Positions 44,625 through 51,968 of a stretch of 64,000 bases of DNA are shown piece by piece; position 1 is the stretch's first letter, and each line of letters opens with the position of its first letter. The position numbers were made by a program, and so were the translations under genes. The stretch spans positions 53,252 through 117,251 of the forward strand of contig JAHJNJ010000026.1 in NCBI GenBank assembly GCA_018820925.1, read 5' to 3'. A model generated the notes under the pieces. The model ran no database searches and was not told the origin of the DNA. It saw only the letters and a list, made by a program, of their open reading frames with translations. This DNA is from Gammaproteobacteria bacterium. Its GTDB lineage: Bacteria; Pseudomonadota; Gammaproteobacteria; Burkholderiales; Gallionellaceae.

Positions 44625-46411
44625 CAGTTCACCGCCAGCCGTGGTGGATTCCATCCGTATACCCGCAGCGCGACATCTTTGACTTCATGTTCGCCGCAGT
44701 CCACCAGACCACCCGATTGCTCCACCGCTTTTGCCACGGCCGCCGAACACACCACCGGATAACCCAAAGTCTTCGTCAGTTCTTCAAGCTTGGCCGTGAG
44801 ATTCACCACATCGCCGATCACGGTGTATTCATGCCGCGACTTCGAACCGATATATCCGGTGACCAGTTCGCCCACATGCAGCGCAATGCCGATCTCGACG
44901 GGTGCGATGCCTTGTTCCTGCAATCGCGCATTGACCAGACGCAGACGCAGCAACATTTCCTGTGCGGCTTCGAGCGCGTTCTTCTCCGGACACTCCAGCG
45001 CTTGCGGCGCTCCGAAAAAGGCCATGATGCCGTCGCCGATGAATTTATCCAGTGTGCCCCGGTGCTGGTGGATAGCCACGGTCATTTCGGCGAAATAATC
45101 ATTGAGCAGGGCTACCACCTCTTGCGGCGGGCGCTTCTCGCAACGTTCGCTGAAACTGTGAATATCGGCGTACAGGATGCACAACCGGACACGTTGCCCC
45201 TCCAGACCGGAGTGGATATTGCCCGCCATGATCTCCTGCAGCACTTCCTGGCTGACATAACTGCCGAAGATGTCGCGCAACCAGTGGCGTTTTGTTACTT
45301 GTTGCACGCCTTCATGGAACAAGCGCAAGACAAAGGCGAACACACCGGAAAGTACAATCCCGCCGATCGGCCAATACATGCCCCGCTCCAGTTGCCAGGT
45401 AGAGAACAGCCAAAGCAAAACAGGAAATGCAACCAGTGCGGCGAGCTTGATCCAGCCGATACGCCCCAGCCAGAAAAATGCCGCGAGCAACGTCAACGCG
45501 CCCACGACAAAGCTGTTCGCCTGACGGATCAATCCGTCGCTCAGCATCGAGCGCAATATCTGCGCCTGCATCAACACGCCGGGAACGCGCAGCTTGAACG
45601 GATCCCATGCCGCCAGGGGCACAGGCGCCCGGGCACGATCACCGAACCGCGACACCACCCCCAACAACACCGGCTTGCCGCCAAAAGTGCCCGCCAATTG
45701 AACTGCGTCACCCCGCGCCTGCCATTCCAGTACTTTGAGGAAGGGAACGTAATCGAATTTATCGCCCGCGCTGAAATCGATCAACCCGGTGCCGGGATTC
45801 GTCTTGCCCAGATGCGCCGCCATCTTCTCGACCAGCATCGAACCCTGCGCATTCACCGTGCACAGATTTGGATCAAAACGACGCACCACCCCGTCGTCGT
45901 CGGGGCAAACCACGACCGAAGCCAGGGCATCCGCGCCCGCAGCGGAAACATAAGGAGGATGCACGGGACGGAAAGCGCCGCTCTCATCCAGCATCTGCGC
46001 CAATACCAGCGGGGTTTGCGATTTCAGTTTCTGCAAGCCCTGCACCAGGCTCTGGTCGTATTGCGGAATGAGGAATTGATAGGATCGTTCCGGCAGCGCA
46101 ATGTCGAGACCAAGCACGGAGGGTTTGGCGATTGCCATCGCGTCCAGAAACTTGCCCAGATGCGGATGCCACAGGGCAAAGGGTTCTTTCAAGGCTTTGG
46201 TTGCATCTTCGTCGATACCGACGATGACCACGTCGTTCTGCAGCCGGTGCACACTATTTTGCTGCATCCGGATGAATTGCTTGTCCAATACCGTGCGGCT
46301 CAATTGCGCGCCCACCTGAAACAGATGCAGCAACAACGCGACCAGCACACAAAAACCCAAACCCAGCAGGATTTGTATTTTCGGATTCTTCAGCCGCTTC
46401 AACGTTTCCAT
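44624..46411 (-). CDS. CHASE2 adenylate/guanylate cyclase
   Basis: This 595-aa receptor has an N-terminal helix, a periplasmic CHASE2 sensor (about residues 40-300), three membrane helices (about 310-375) and a class III cyclase domain. Metal-binding residues are in ILYADIHSFSERCE and FIGDGIMAFFG, and GDVVNLTAKLEELTK supplies the transition-state Asn/Arg region, so the enzyme looks active. It makes cAMP or cGMP in response to an unknown envelope signal. It lies inside an Mla-type lipid-transport operon, an unusual place. Confidence 0.9.
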   Translation of the reverse strand: METLKRLKNPKIQILLGLGFCVLVALLLHLFQVGAQLSRTVLDKQFIRMQQNSVHRLQNDVVIVGIDEDATKALKEPFALWHPHLGKFLDAMAIAKPSVLGLDIALPERSYQFLIPQYDQSLVQGLQKLKSQTPLVLAQMLDESGAFRPVHPPYVSAAGADALASVVVCPDDDGVVRRFDPNLCTVNAQGSMLVEKMAAHLGKTNPGTGLIDFSAGDKFDYVPFLKVLEWQARGDAVQLAGTFGGKPVLLGVVSRFGDRARAPVPLAAWDPFKLRVPGVLMQAQILRSMLSDGLIRQANSFVVGALTLLAAFFWLGRIGWIKLAALVAFPVLLWLFSTWQLERGMYWPIGGIVLSGVFAFVLRLFHEGVQQVTKRHWLRDIFGSYVSQEVLQEIMAGNIHSGLEGQRVRLCILYADIHSFSERCEKRPPQEVVALLNDYFAEMTVAIHQHRGTLDKFIGDGIMAFFGAPQALECPEKNALEAAQEMLLRLRLVNARLQEQGIAPVEIGIALHVGELVTGYIGSKSRHEYTVIGDVVNLTAKLEELTKTLGYPVVCSAAVAKAVEQSGGLVDCGEHEVKDVALRVYGWNPPRLAVN

Positions 46412-46418
46412 TGCGGCC

Positions 46419-47210
46419 TCACTTCAGCTCAGTCGCTGCGATGCGTGACGCCCGGTCGCGGAATTGCGCCGCCAGTTCAATATGGCCAAGTTTTTCGTGA
46501 GCCTGCGCCAACAGCAGCAAGTCCTGGCGAATCTTTTCCGGCAAACCCAGCGACTTGTCGATATCCAGCGCCTCTTCCAGCAAATCCGGCACGGTACCGG
46601 GTTCGTTCTTCAGCAACCTGGCGGAAGCCATCAGGCGCAAAGCGTTGGCATATTCGAGCGGCGCTGCACCCTTGTTCTCCGCAGCGGCACGTTCGCTCCA
46701 GTACAGCGCCTTGTCGCCATCGTTCGCTTGCAAGGCAATATTGGCACGTGTGTTGTCGATCACGCCGGAAAGGTTGCAGTCCGCTGTGCAATACGCAGCG
46801 GCCTTGTCCACCCAAACCTGTGCACCGGCAGCATCATTCTCCTGCAACAGCAGCAAAGACTTTTGCGCTGCCGCAGCCGCCAGATGCACCGGCGGATAGT
46901 GGAGTGCCTTGTCTTCCAGCAGGCTGTCCAGATAGCGCTGCGCCAGCGCCGGCCGGCCCAGCGTCTGGTTCACCCTGGACAGATTGAGCATATTGATGGC
47001 GATGCCATTCACATTCTCGACGGCAACATCCAGTTGCAGGGCGTTCTCATAAAAAGCCGCAGCAACCTGATACTCGCCGCGCTGAAATGCGCGCTGCGCA
47101 CGCTGGTTGAATTCGGTGGCCTGCTGTTGCCTTGCGCTGCGCGTCTCTTCCACATGACCGCAGGCAGTCAGCAGCAACAAAACAATCGGGATGATTAACC
47201 GTGAGTACAT
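46419..47210 (-). CDS. TPR lipoprotein in mla-type operon
   Basis: This 263-aa lipoprotein has a signal sequence with lipobox LLTAC, lipidated at about Cys17. It is followed by about five TPR-like helix pairs. The start is ATG 47210 with GAGGG upstream; GTG 47225 would overlap the mlaD stop. It may be an outer-membrane or inner-membrane docking protein for the lipid transporter, replacing MlaA or MlaB, neither of which is encoded here. Confidence 0.78.
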   Translation of the reverse strand: MYSRLIIPIVLLLLTACGHVEETRSARQQQATEFNQRAQRAFQRGEYQVAAAFYENALQLDVAVENVNGIAINMLNLSRVNQTLGRPALAQRYLDSLLEDKALHYPPVHLAAAAAQKSLLLLQENDAAGAQVWVDKAAAYCTADCNLSGVIDNTRANIALQANDGDKALYWSERAAAENKGAAPLEYANALRLMASARLLKNEPGTVPDLLEEALDIDKSLGLPEKIRQDLLLLAQAHEKLGHIELAAQFRDRASRIAATELK

Positions 47211-47221
47211 ATCGCCCACCC

Positions 47222-48136
47222 TCACTGCTGCTTCGGCGGAACGTACCCGTCCACCGGCAACACCTGTTCTTCAGGCTCGGGAAACAGGCCGTTCAGCAAC
47301 CAGGATTTCTTGACGCCGCCCAGGGTCTCCTGCCCGTCCTGCACCAGCGCATTGCTGTTGCGCACCAGCGAGGGAATCTCGGCGGCGGATTCGTTGGTGA
47401 TCTTCTTGATATCGGAAGCGGCGGATTGCACGTCGCTCAGGGTCGTATCGGCTTTGTCCACCAGTTTCGGGATGGCCTGGTCCAGCGTACCCAGACTGGA
47501 ATTGATACGATCCATCGCTTTGTTGCTGCTGACGCCGAGTTGCGTAAACTCTTTCGCCGTCTCCCGGAAACCGCCCGTCGCCTGATTGAGATTCTTGAGA
47601 GCTTGCTGGAAATCGCCGTTCGGATTGCTCATGCCGGACGTGATCTGGTGAACGTCGTTCAGGATAGGCTGCAACTGCGCCGCCAGATTCTCGACCACAT
47701 TGCTGGCATCCTGCCCGCGCTCGAATTCCAGCACGCTGTTGCGCGAGACCTGCCGCACCTGCTGCGAACCGGGAATGATCTCCACCACGCTTTCGCCGAC
47801 CAGGGCTTCCTTGACCAGCCGCGCTTTGGCATCCTGCCCGATGAGATGCACATACTCGTTGTCCAGCGACACTTGCACCTGCACCGTCGCGTTGGACTGC
47901 ATGCTTACATCTTCCACGCTGCCCACCTTGAAGCCGATGAACTTGACCGCCATGCCCTTGCTCAGACCCTGCGCATTGGGGGTGAAAAACAATATCGTGG
48001 TGCTACGGTGGAAATAATTCTGCTTGACGGCAATCATCAACAACACCAGCAACAAGACGACAACCGCGCCCAGCATGAAGCGTTGGGTACGCTTCTCGAT
48101 GGCGAGCAATCGCTGGTTGTAGATGGGCAGTTTCAT
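47222..48136 (-). CDS. mlaD: MlaD-like MCE-domain lipid-binding protein
   Basis: This 304-aa protein has one membrane helix (FMLGAVVVLLLVLLMIAV, residues about 20-37) and a single MCE domain (NAQGLSKGMAVKFIGFKVGSVEDV, about residues 54-130). A long coiled-coil-rich tail follows. MCE proteins form hexamers that carry phospholipids across the periplasm with MlaE. It lies two bases after the ATPase-like gene. Confidence 0.9.
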   Translation of the reverse strand: MKLPIYNQRLLAIEKRTQRFMLGAVVVLLLVLLMIAVKQNYFHRSTTILFFTPNAQGLSKGMAVKFIGFKVGSVEDVSMQSNATVQVQVSLDNEYVHLIGQDAKARLVKEALVGESVVEIIPGSQQVRQVSRNSVLEFERGQDASNVVENLAAQLQPILNDVHQITSGMSNPNGDFQQALKNLNQATGGFRETAKEFTQLGVSSNKAMDRINSSLGTLDQAIPKLVDKADTTLSDVQSAASDIKKITNESAAEIPSLVRNSNALVQDGQETLGGVKKSWLLNGLFPEPEEQVLPVDGYVPPKQQ

Positions 48137-48138
48137 GG

Positions 48139-48693
48139 TTATAGATGAATCACCAGTTGTTTGGGATCGTCCTTGTCTTTGTATTCCTCAAAACTCACCA
48201 GCACCGAGGTACGGAACGGGAAGTATAAGCGGAATACCTTGTCGAATTTGACCACACGCGCCAACTCCTTGCGCGACAAACCTTCGTTCATGGAATCGTA
48301 AATGATGAGTTCAGGACTCATCAACATGGCGCGCACGAAACCGGCCAGTCGTTTTTCGTACAGCGACAATTGATCGGGTAGTTTAAACAGCAGTTCGGAG
48401 ACCGATTTTTCATCTTCCAGGCCGCATTGGCCAAGCAACCTGCCCACATTATCTTCGAGGTTACCGGCAAGCTCGATACCATGATACTGCACCGGCAGGA
48501 CGATGTTCTCCCACACCCGCAGGTTGCTGATCAACCCGCCGTTATGCGGGACAATCACCACGCCGGGCTGGTCGCCGAGGTTTTTGAGCAGGGCGGAACG
48601 CTGGGATTCGGAACGGACAACGAGGCAATACGAATAGCCCGATTGCAGCAGGGCCTGGGTGCCTTCTTCTCCATGCAGACTCAGTGTAAACAC
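48139..48693 (-). CDS. MlaF-like ABC ATPase with degenerate motifs
   Basis: About 184 residues align by pattern with MlaF, but every nucleotide-site motif is changed. The Walker A region reads VVRSESQRSALLKNLG (Gly-rich loop lost, Lys to Arg). The signature reads LSLYE rather than LSGGE. Walker B ends IIYDSMNEG, with Ser in place of the catalytic Glu. The helical domain (NLRVWENIVLPVQYHG) is well kept. It is probably a structural, non-hydrolysing partner. The start is uncertain; GTG 48693 is the best in-frame choice outside the tRNA. Confidence 0.7.
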   Translation of the reverse strand: MFTLSLHGEEGTQALLQSGYSYCLVVRSESQRSALLKNLGDQPGVVIVPHNGGLISNLRVWENIVLPVQYHGIELAGNLEDNVGRLLGQCGLEDEKSVSELLFKLPDQLSLYEKRLAGFVRAMLMSPELIIYDSMNEGLSRKELARVVKFDKVFRLYFPFRTSVLVSFEEYKDKDDPKQLVIHL

Positions 48694-48746
48694 GGGATTC
48701 TCACGGGCTTCTCTAAGAACCTTCGTTAAGGAGAAGAAGGATAAAT

Positions 48747-48823
48747 TGGTAGGCGCGATTGGACTCGAACCAACGACCCCCACCATGTCAAGGTGGTGCT
48801 CTAACCAGCTGAGCTACGCGCCT
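48747..48823 (-). tRNA. tRNA-Val (GAC)
   Basis: This is a 77-nt cloverleaf with acceptor AGGCGCG/CGCGCCT. The anticodon stem CCACC/GGTGG has loop TTGACAT (anticodon GAC), and the T-loop is GGTTCGAGTCC. CCA is encoded. It lies 53 bases before the mla-type operon, which may be transcribed with it. Confidence 0.95.
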
Positions 48824-48885
48824 GTAAAAGGCCGCGCATTGTAACCGAACAGCTCTGGAGAGCCAAGAAATTTTGCGGAATTTCC

Positions 48886-50274
48886 TTAATACTGGGCCGA
48901 AGCGTAGTTCTCGAAACGAGTATATTCGCCGCGGAACGTGAGTTCGACTTTGCCGATGGGGCCGTTACGCTGTTTGCCGATGATGATCTCGGCCTTGCCC
49001 TTGTCCGGGGTATCCGGGTTGTAGACTTCGTCGCGGTAGATGAACAGGATCAGGTCGGCATCCTGCTCGATGGCGCCGGATTCGCGCAAGTCGGACATCA
49101 CGGGGCGTTTGTTGGGGCGCTGTTCCAGGCTGCGGTTCAGTTGCGACAGCGCGATCACCGGCACTTGCAGTTCTTTCGCCAGCGATTTCAGGGAACGCGA
49201 AATTTCCGAGATTTCCGTAGCGCGGTTTTCGCTGGCCTTGCCGGACGGCGAAGACATCAACTGGATATAGTCGATGACGATCAAGCCCAGGCCGTTGTTC
49301 TGACGATGCAAACGGCGTGCCCGCGAACGCAGTTCCAGCGCATTCAAACCAGCCGTTTCGTCGATGAAGATCGGCGCATCGTTGAGCAAACCAAGCGCAT
49401 GCGTCATGCGCGACCAATCGTCGTCTTCGAGCTTGCCGGTTCTTAGCGTGTGCTGGTTCAACCGGCCAACCGAGCCGATCATACGCATGGCCAGTTGCGT
49501 ACCGCCCATTTCCATACTGAAGATGGCCACCGGCTTGGCAGATTCCAGCGCCACGTTCTCCGCGATATTGATGGAGAACGCGGTCTTGCCCATACTCGGA
49601 CGTCCCGCGACGATGACCAGGTCGCCGGGCTGCAAGCCGGAAGTCATTCGATCCAGATCGGTAAAACCGGTGGCGATACCGGTCACATCGCTGGCGTTAT
49701 CGCGACCATACAAGGTCTCGATGCGCTCGACCACCTGCGTCAGCAGGGGCGGTATGGGGGTAAAACCCTGACGGCCGCGCTCTCCCTGTTCGGAGATTTC
49801 GAATACGCGGCTTTCCGCTTCGTCCAGCAACTGTCCGGCATCGCGTCCGCCCGGATTGTAGGCGCTGGTCGCGATCTCGCTGCCCACCTCCACCAGTTTG
49901 CGCATGATGGCGCGTTCGCGCACGATCTCCGCATAGCGGCGAATGTTGGCCGCAGACGGCACGTTCTGCGCCAGCGTACCCAGGTAGACCAGGCCGCCCG
50001 CTTTTTCCAGTTCGTTGTGACTCTCCAGCGATTCGGCCACGGTAATGACATCGATGGGCCGGGCGTGCTCGGTCAGGCGCCCGATGTGGCGCCAGATCAG
50101 GCGGTGTTCGTGACGGTAAAAATCATGCTCGCTCAGCAGATCGGTGATCTTGTCCCAGGCGCTGGTATCCAGCAGGATGCCGCCCAGCACCGACTGTTCC
50201 GCCTCGACGGAATGCGGAGGAAGCTTCAGGGCTTCAAGCTGGGAATCGACAGTGGGAGCAGAAAAATTTTGCAT
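48886..50274 (-). CDS. dnaB: Replicative DNA helicase
   Basis: This 462-aa RecA-fold hexameric helicase has an N-terminal primase-binding domain (LKLPPHSVEAEQSVLGGILLD), Walker A AGRPSMGKTAF, Walker B LIVIDYIQLM and the DnaB box LKSLAKELQVPVIALSQLNR. It is full length, with no intein. It is downstream of rplI, the common order in this group. Confidence 0.98.
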   Translation of the reverse strand: MQNFSAPTVDSQLEALKLPPHSVEAEQSVLGGILLDTSAWDKITDLLSEHDFYRHEHRLIWRHIGRLTEHARPIDVITVAESLESHNELEKAGGLVYLGTLAQNVPSAANIRRYAEIVRERAIMRKLVEVGSEIATSAYNPGGRDAGQLLDEAESRVFEISEQGERGRQGFTPIPPLLTQVVERIETLYGRDNASDVTGIATGFTDLDRMTSGLQPGDLVIVAGRPSMGKTAFSINIAENVALESAKPVAIFSMEMGGTQLAMRMIGSVGRLNQHTLRTGKLEDDDWSRMTHALGLLNDAPIFIDETAGLNALELRSRARRLHRQNNGLGLIVIDYIQLMSSPSGKASENRATEISEISRSLKSLAKELQVPVIALSQLNRSLEQRPNKRPVMSDLRESGAIEQDADLILFIYRDEVYNPDTPDKGKAEIIIGKQRNGPIGKVELTFRGEYTRFENYASAQY

Positions 50275-50344
50275 GATGTAACCGCAAATTTCGGGACAGG
50301 GATTTTACACTGCCGGGCGGCATGTACGTTCAAATTCGGAAAAC

Positions 50345-50372
50345 AAAAAAGGGCTGTCGCCAGCCCTTTTTC
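50345..50372 (-). terminator. Intrinsic terminator after rplI
   Basis: GGGCTG (50351-50356) pairs with CAGCCC (50361-50366) around TCGC, with A- and T-runs on either side. It lies between rplI and dnaB. Confidence 0.9.
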
Positions 50373-50394
50373 TTAACTGCATGACAATGCAGGG

Positions 50395-50844
50395 TTACTG
50401 CTCGCCCACCACTGTCACTGTCACATTTGCAACCACATCCGGATGCAGCGCGACGGTGATCGCATGATCGCCGATCTGCTTCAGGTGGCCGGTTTCCATG
50501 CGCACCTGGCTTTTCTCGACCTGGTGGCCCTGAGCCACCAAAACGGCAGCGATGTCCGCATTGGTCACGGAACCGAACAGCTTGCCGTCCACACCGGCCT
50601 TTTGCACGATCTGCACGGTCAGGCCTTCCAACTTGGCGCCGCGCGCTTGCGCATCGGCCAGCTTGGCAGCTTCAGCCGCTTCCAGTTCGGCGCGGCGTGC
50701 CGCGAAATCCGCCACGTTGCTTTCCGTCGCACGCTTGGCCTTGCCTTGCGGGATCAGGAAGTTACGCGCGAAGCCGTTTTTCACTTTGACCACATCGCCC
50801 AGTTGGCCGAGGTTGATCACTTTTTCCATCAGGATAACTTGCAT
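50395..50844 (-). CDS. rplI: Ribosomal protein L9
   Basis: This 149-aa protein has the L9 N-terminal signature [36 protein letters not shown]. The long helix and C-terminal RNA-binding domain are complete. It is the last gene of the rpsF-priB-rpsR-rplI operon. Confidence 0.98.
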   Translation of the reverse strand: MQVILMEKVINLGQLGDVVKVKNGFARNFLIPQGKAKRATESNVADFAARRAELEAAEAAKLADAQARGAKLEGLTVQIVQKAGVDGKLFGSVTNADIAAVLVAQGHQVEKSQVRMETGHLKQIGDHAITVALHPDVVANVTVTVVGEQ

Positions 50845-50854
50845 GGTCTGCTCC

Positions 50855-51124
50855 TTAGTGCAAATCGGTGTAAGGCAGCAAAGCCAGGAAGCGTGCGCGC
50901 TTCACGGCCACGCTCAACTGACGCTGGAAGCGCGTCTTGGTACCGGTAATGCGGGCCGGGATCAACTTGCCATTCTCGGAAACGAATTCCTTGAGGATGT
51001 TGATGTCCTTGTAATCCACTTCCGCGATCTTTTCAGCCGTGAAACGGCAGAACTTGCGGCGCTTGAACAGCTGACGCGAAGCGTTGTTCTTCTTGTCGTC
51101 TTTTTTCTTAAATACACGAGCCAT
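50855..51124 (-). CDS. rpsR: Ribosomal protein S18
   Basis: This 89-aa protein has the S18 core ([39 protein letters not shown]) after a Lys-rich start. It pairs with S6 on the 30S platform. Confidence 0.98.
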   Translation of the reverse strand: MARVFKKKDDKKNNASRQLFKRRKFCRFTAEKIAEVDYKDINILKEFVSENGKLIPARITGTKTRFQRQLSVAVKRARFLALLPYTDLH

Positions 51125-51135
51125 GTTGTGCTCCT

Positions 51136-51432
51136 CTATCTCAATGTAACGTTATCAATGTGCAACACCAACTGCGCGATCTTCTGGCTGCGCTGCGCAA
51201 GGAATCCTTCGGCTCTCACCATCTGGCCGGGTTGCAGGCGGCTGACTTGCTGTGCCGCTTCGCCCAGTGCCAGTGCAGTAACCACACACTGAACCTGGCG
51301 TTGCATCCCCGCTTCCTGCTGCATCGAGGTGTGGCGCAATTTGAACGCCACTCTCGCCAATCCTGCCGGGGTGTAACGCAAGCCTTCCAGCTCGATCACT
51401 TCCCCTTCAATCACACAACGGTTGCTGCTCAA
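51136..51432 (-). CDS. priB: Primosomal replication protein PriB
   Basis: This 98-aa single-stranded-DNA-binding OB-fold protein has the core [23 protein letters not shown] and ...[18 protein letters not shown]. The best start is TTG 51432 ([10 protein letters not shown]); it lies seven bases after the rpsF stop and right against an AAGGA, so initiation is probably coupled to rpsF. It restarts stalled forks with PriA. Confidence 0.88.
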   Translation of the reverse strand: MSSNRCVIEGEVIELEGLRYTPAGLARVAFKLRHTSMQQEAGMQRQVQCVVTALALGEAAQQVSRLQPGQMVRAEGFLAQRSQKIAQLVLHIDNVTLR

Positions 51433-51439
51433 TCCTTGC

Positions 51440-51847
51440 TTACGCTGCCGCTTCCGGTGCAGGCGCTGCTGCGGGAGCCGCTGCTGCAACAGGTGCCGCA
51501 TCCGCCGCATCGTTGAACGAACGCGACTTCTCTTCCTTCATCATGGCGGAAGGCACTACAACTGCAGCCTTGGTCTTGATGGTCAGGTGGCGCAATACGG
51601 CGTCGTTGAACTTGAATGCGTGCTCGAGTTCGTCCAGCGTGGGCTGGTCAACCTCAATATTCATCAGCACGTAATGTGCCTTGTGGATCTTCTGGATCGG
51701 GTAAGCCAACTGGCGGCGGCCCCAGTCTTCCAGACGGTGGATGTGACCGTTCTTGCTGGTCACCAACGTGCGATAACGCTCAACCATCGCGGGCACTTGC
51801 TCGCTCTGATCGGGATGCACGATAAATACGATTTCGTAGTGTCGCAT
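51440..51847 (-). CDS. rpsF: Ribosomal protein S6
   Basis: This 135-aa protein starts [25 protein letters not shown] at ATG 51847, after AGGAGA. The S6 core is followed by an Ala/Pro-rich tail ([18 protein letters not shown]). It is first in the operon, with a strong promoter upstream. Confidence 0.97.
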   Translation of the reverse strand: MRHYEIVFIVHPDQSEQVPAMVERYRTLVTSKNGHIHRLEDWGRRQLAYPIQKIHKAHYVLMNIEVDQPTLDELEHAFKFNDAVLRHLTIKTKAAVVVPSAMMKEEKSRSFNDAADAAPVAAAAPAAAPAPEAAA

Positions 51848-51929
51848 TACATCTCCTTGTGGATTAAAGCCCCCCGACATTAACGGACGGTGGAGCAAGG
51901 GTTAAAACTCCCTTTTCAGGGAGGGGCGC
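51848..51929 (-). promoter_or_regulatory. Structured rpsF leader
   Basis: The leader holds a CTCCCT/AGGGAG hairpin (51908-51923). Near 51863-51890 is a stem of the form GCUCC/GGGGC with a CCG in its 5' bulge and a small inner CCG/CGG stem. This resembles the S6:S18 autoregulatory motif known in rpsF leaders, though my fold is by eye. Confidence 0.35.
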
Positions 51930-51957
51930 ATTATAGAGATATTCAGCCCAGCGTCAA
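51930..51957 (-). promoter_or_regulatory. Sigma-70 promoter of rpsF operon
   Basis: On the minus strand TTGACG (51957-51952) and TATAAT (51935-51930) are separated by 16 bases. This near-consensus promoter lies about 80 bases before rpsF. Confidence 0.85.
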
Positions 51958-51968
51958 GCGCTAAGCCA

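Noticed and set aside
44687..46987. A 766-codon plus-strand frame opposite the cyclase and lipoprotein genes
   Set aside because: Its composition is His/Arg/Gln-rich, typical of an antisense shadow of GC-rich genes, and the minus-strand genes have clear domains.
48694..48786. N-terminal extension of the MlaF-like protein into tRNA-Val
   Set aside because: The extra codons translate the tRNA and its spacer, so the start must lie downstream.
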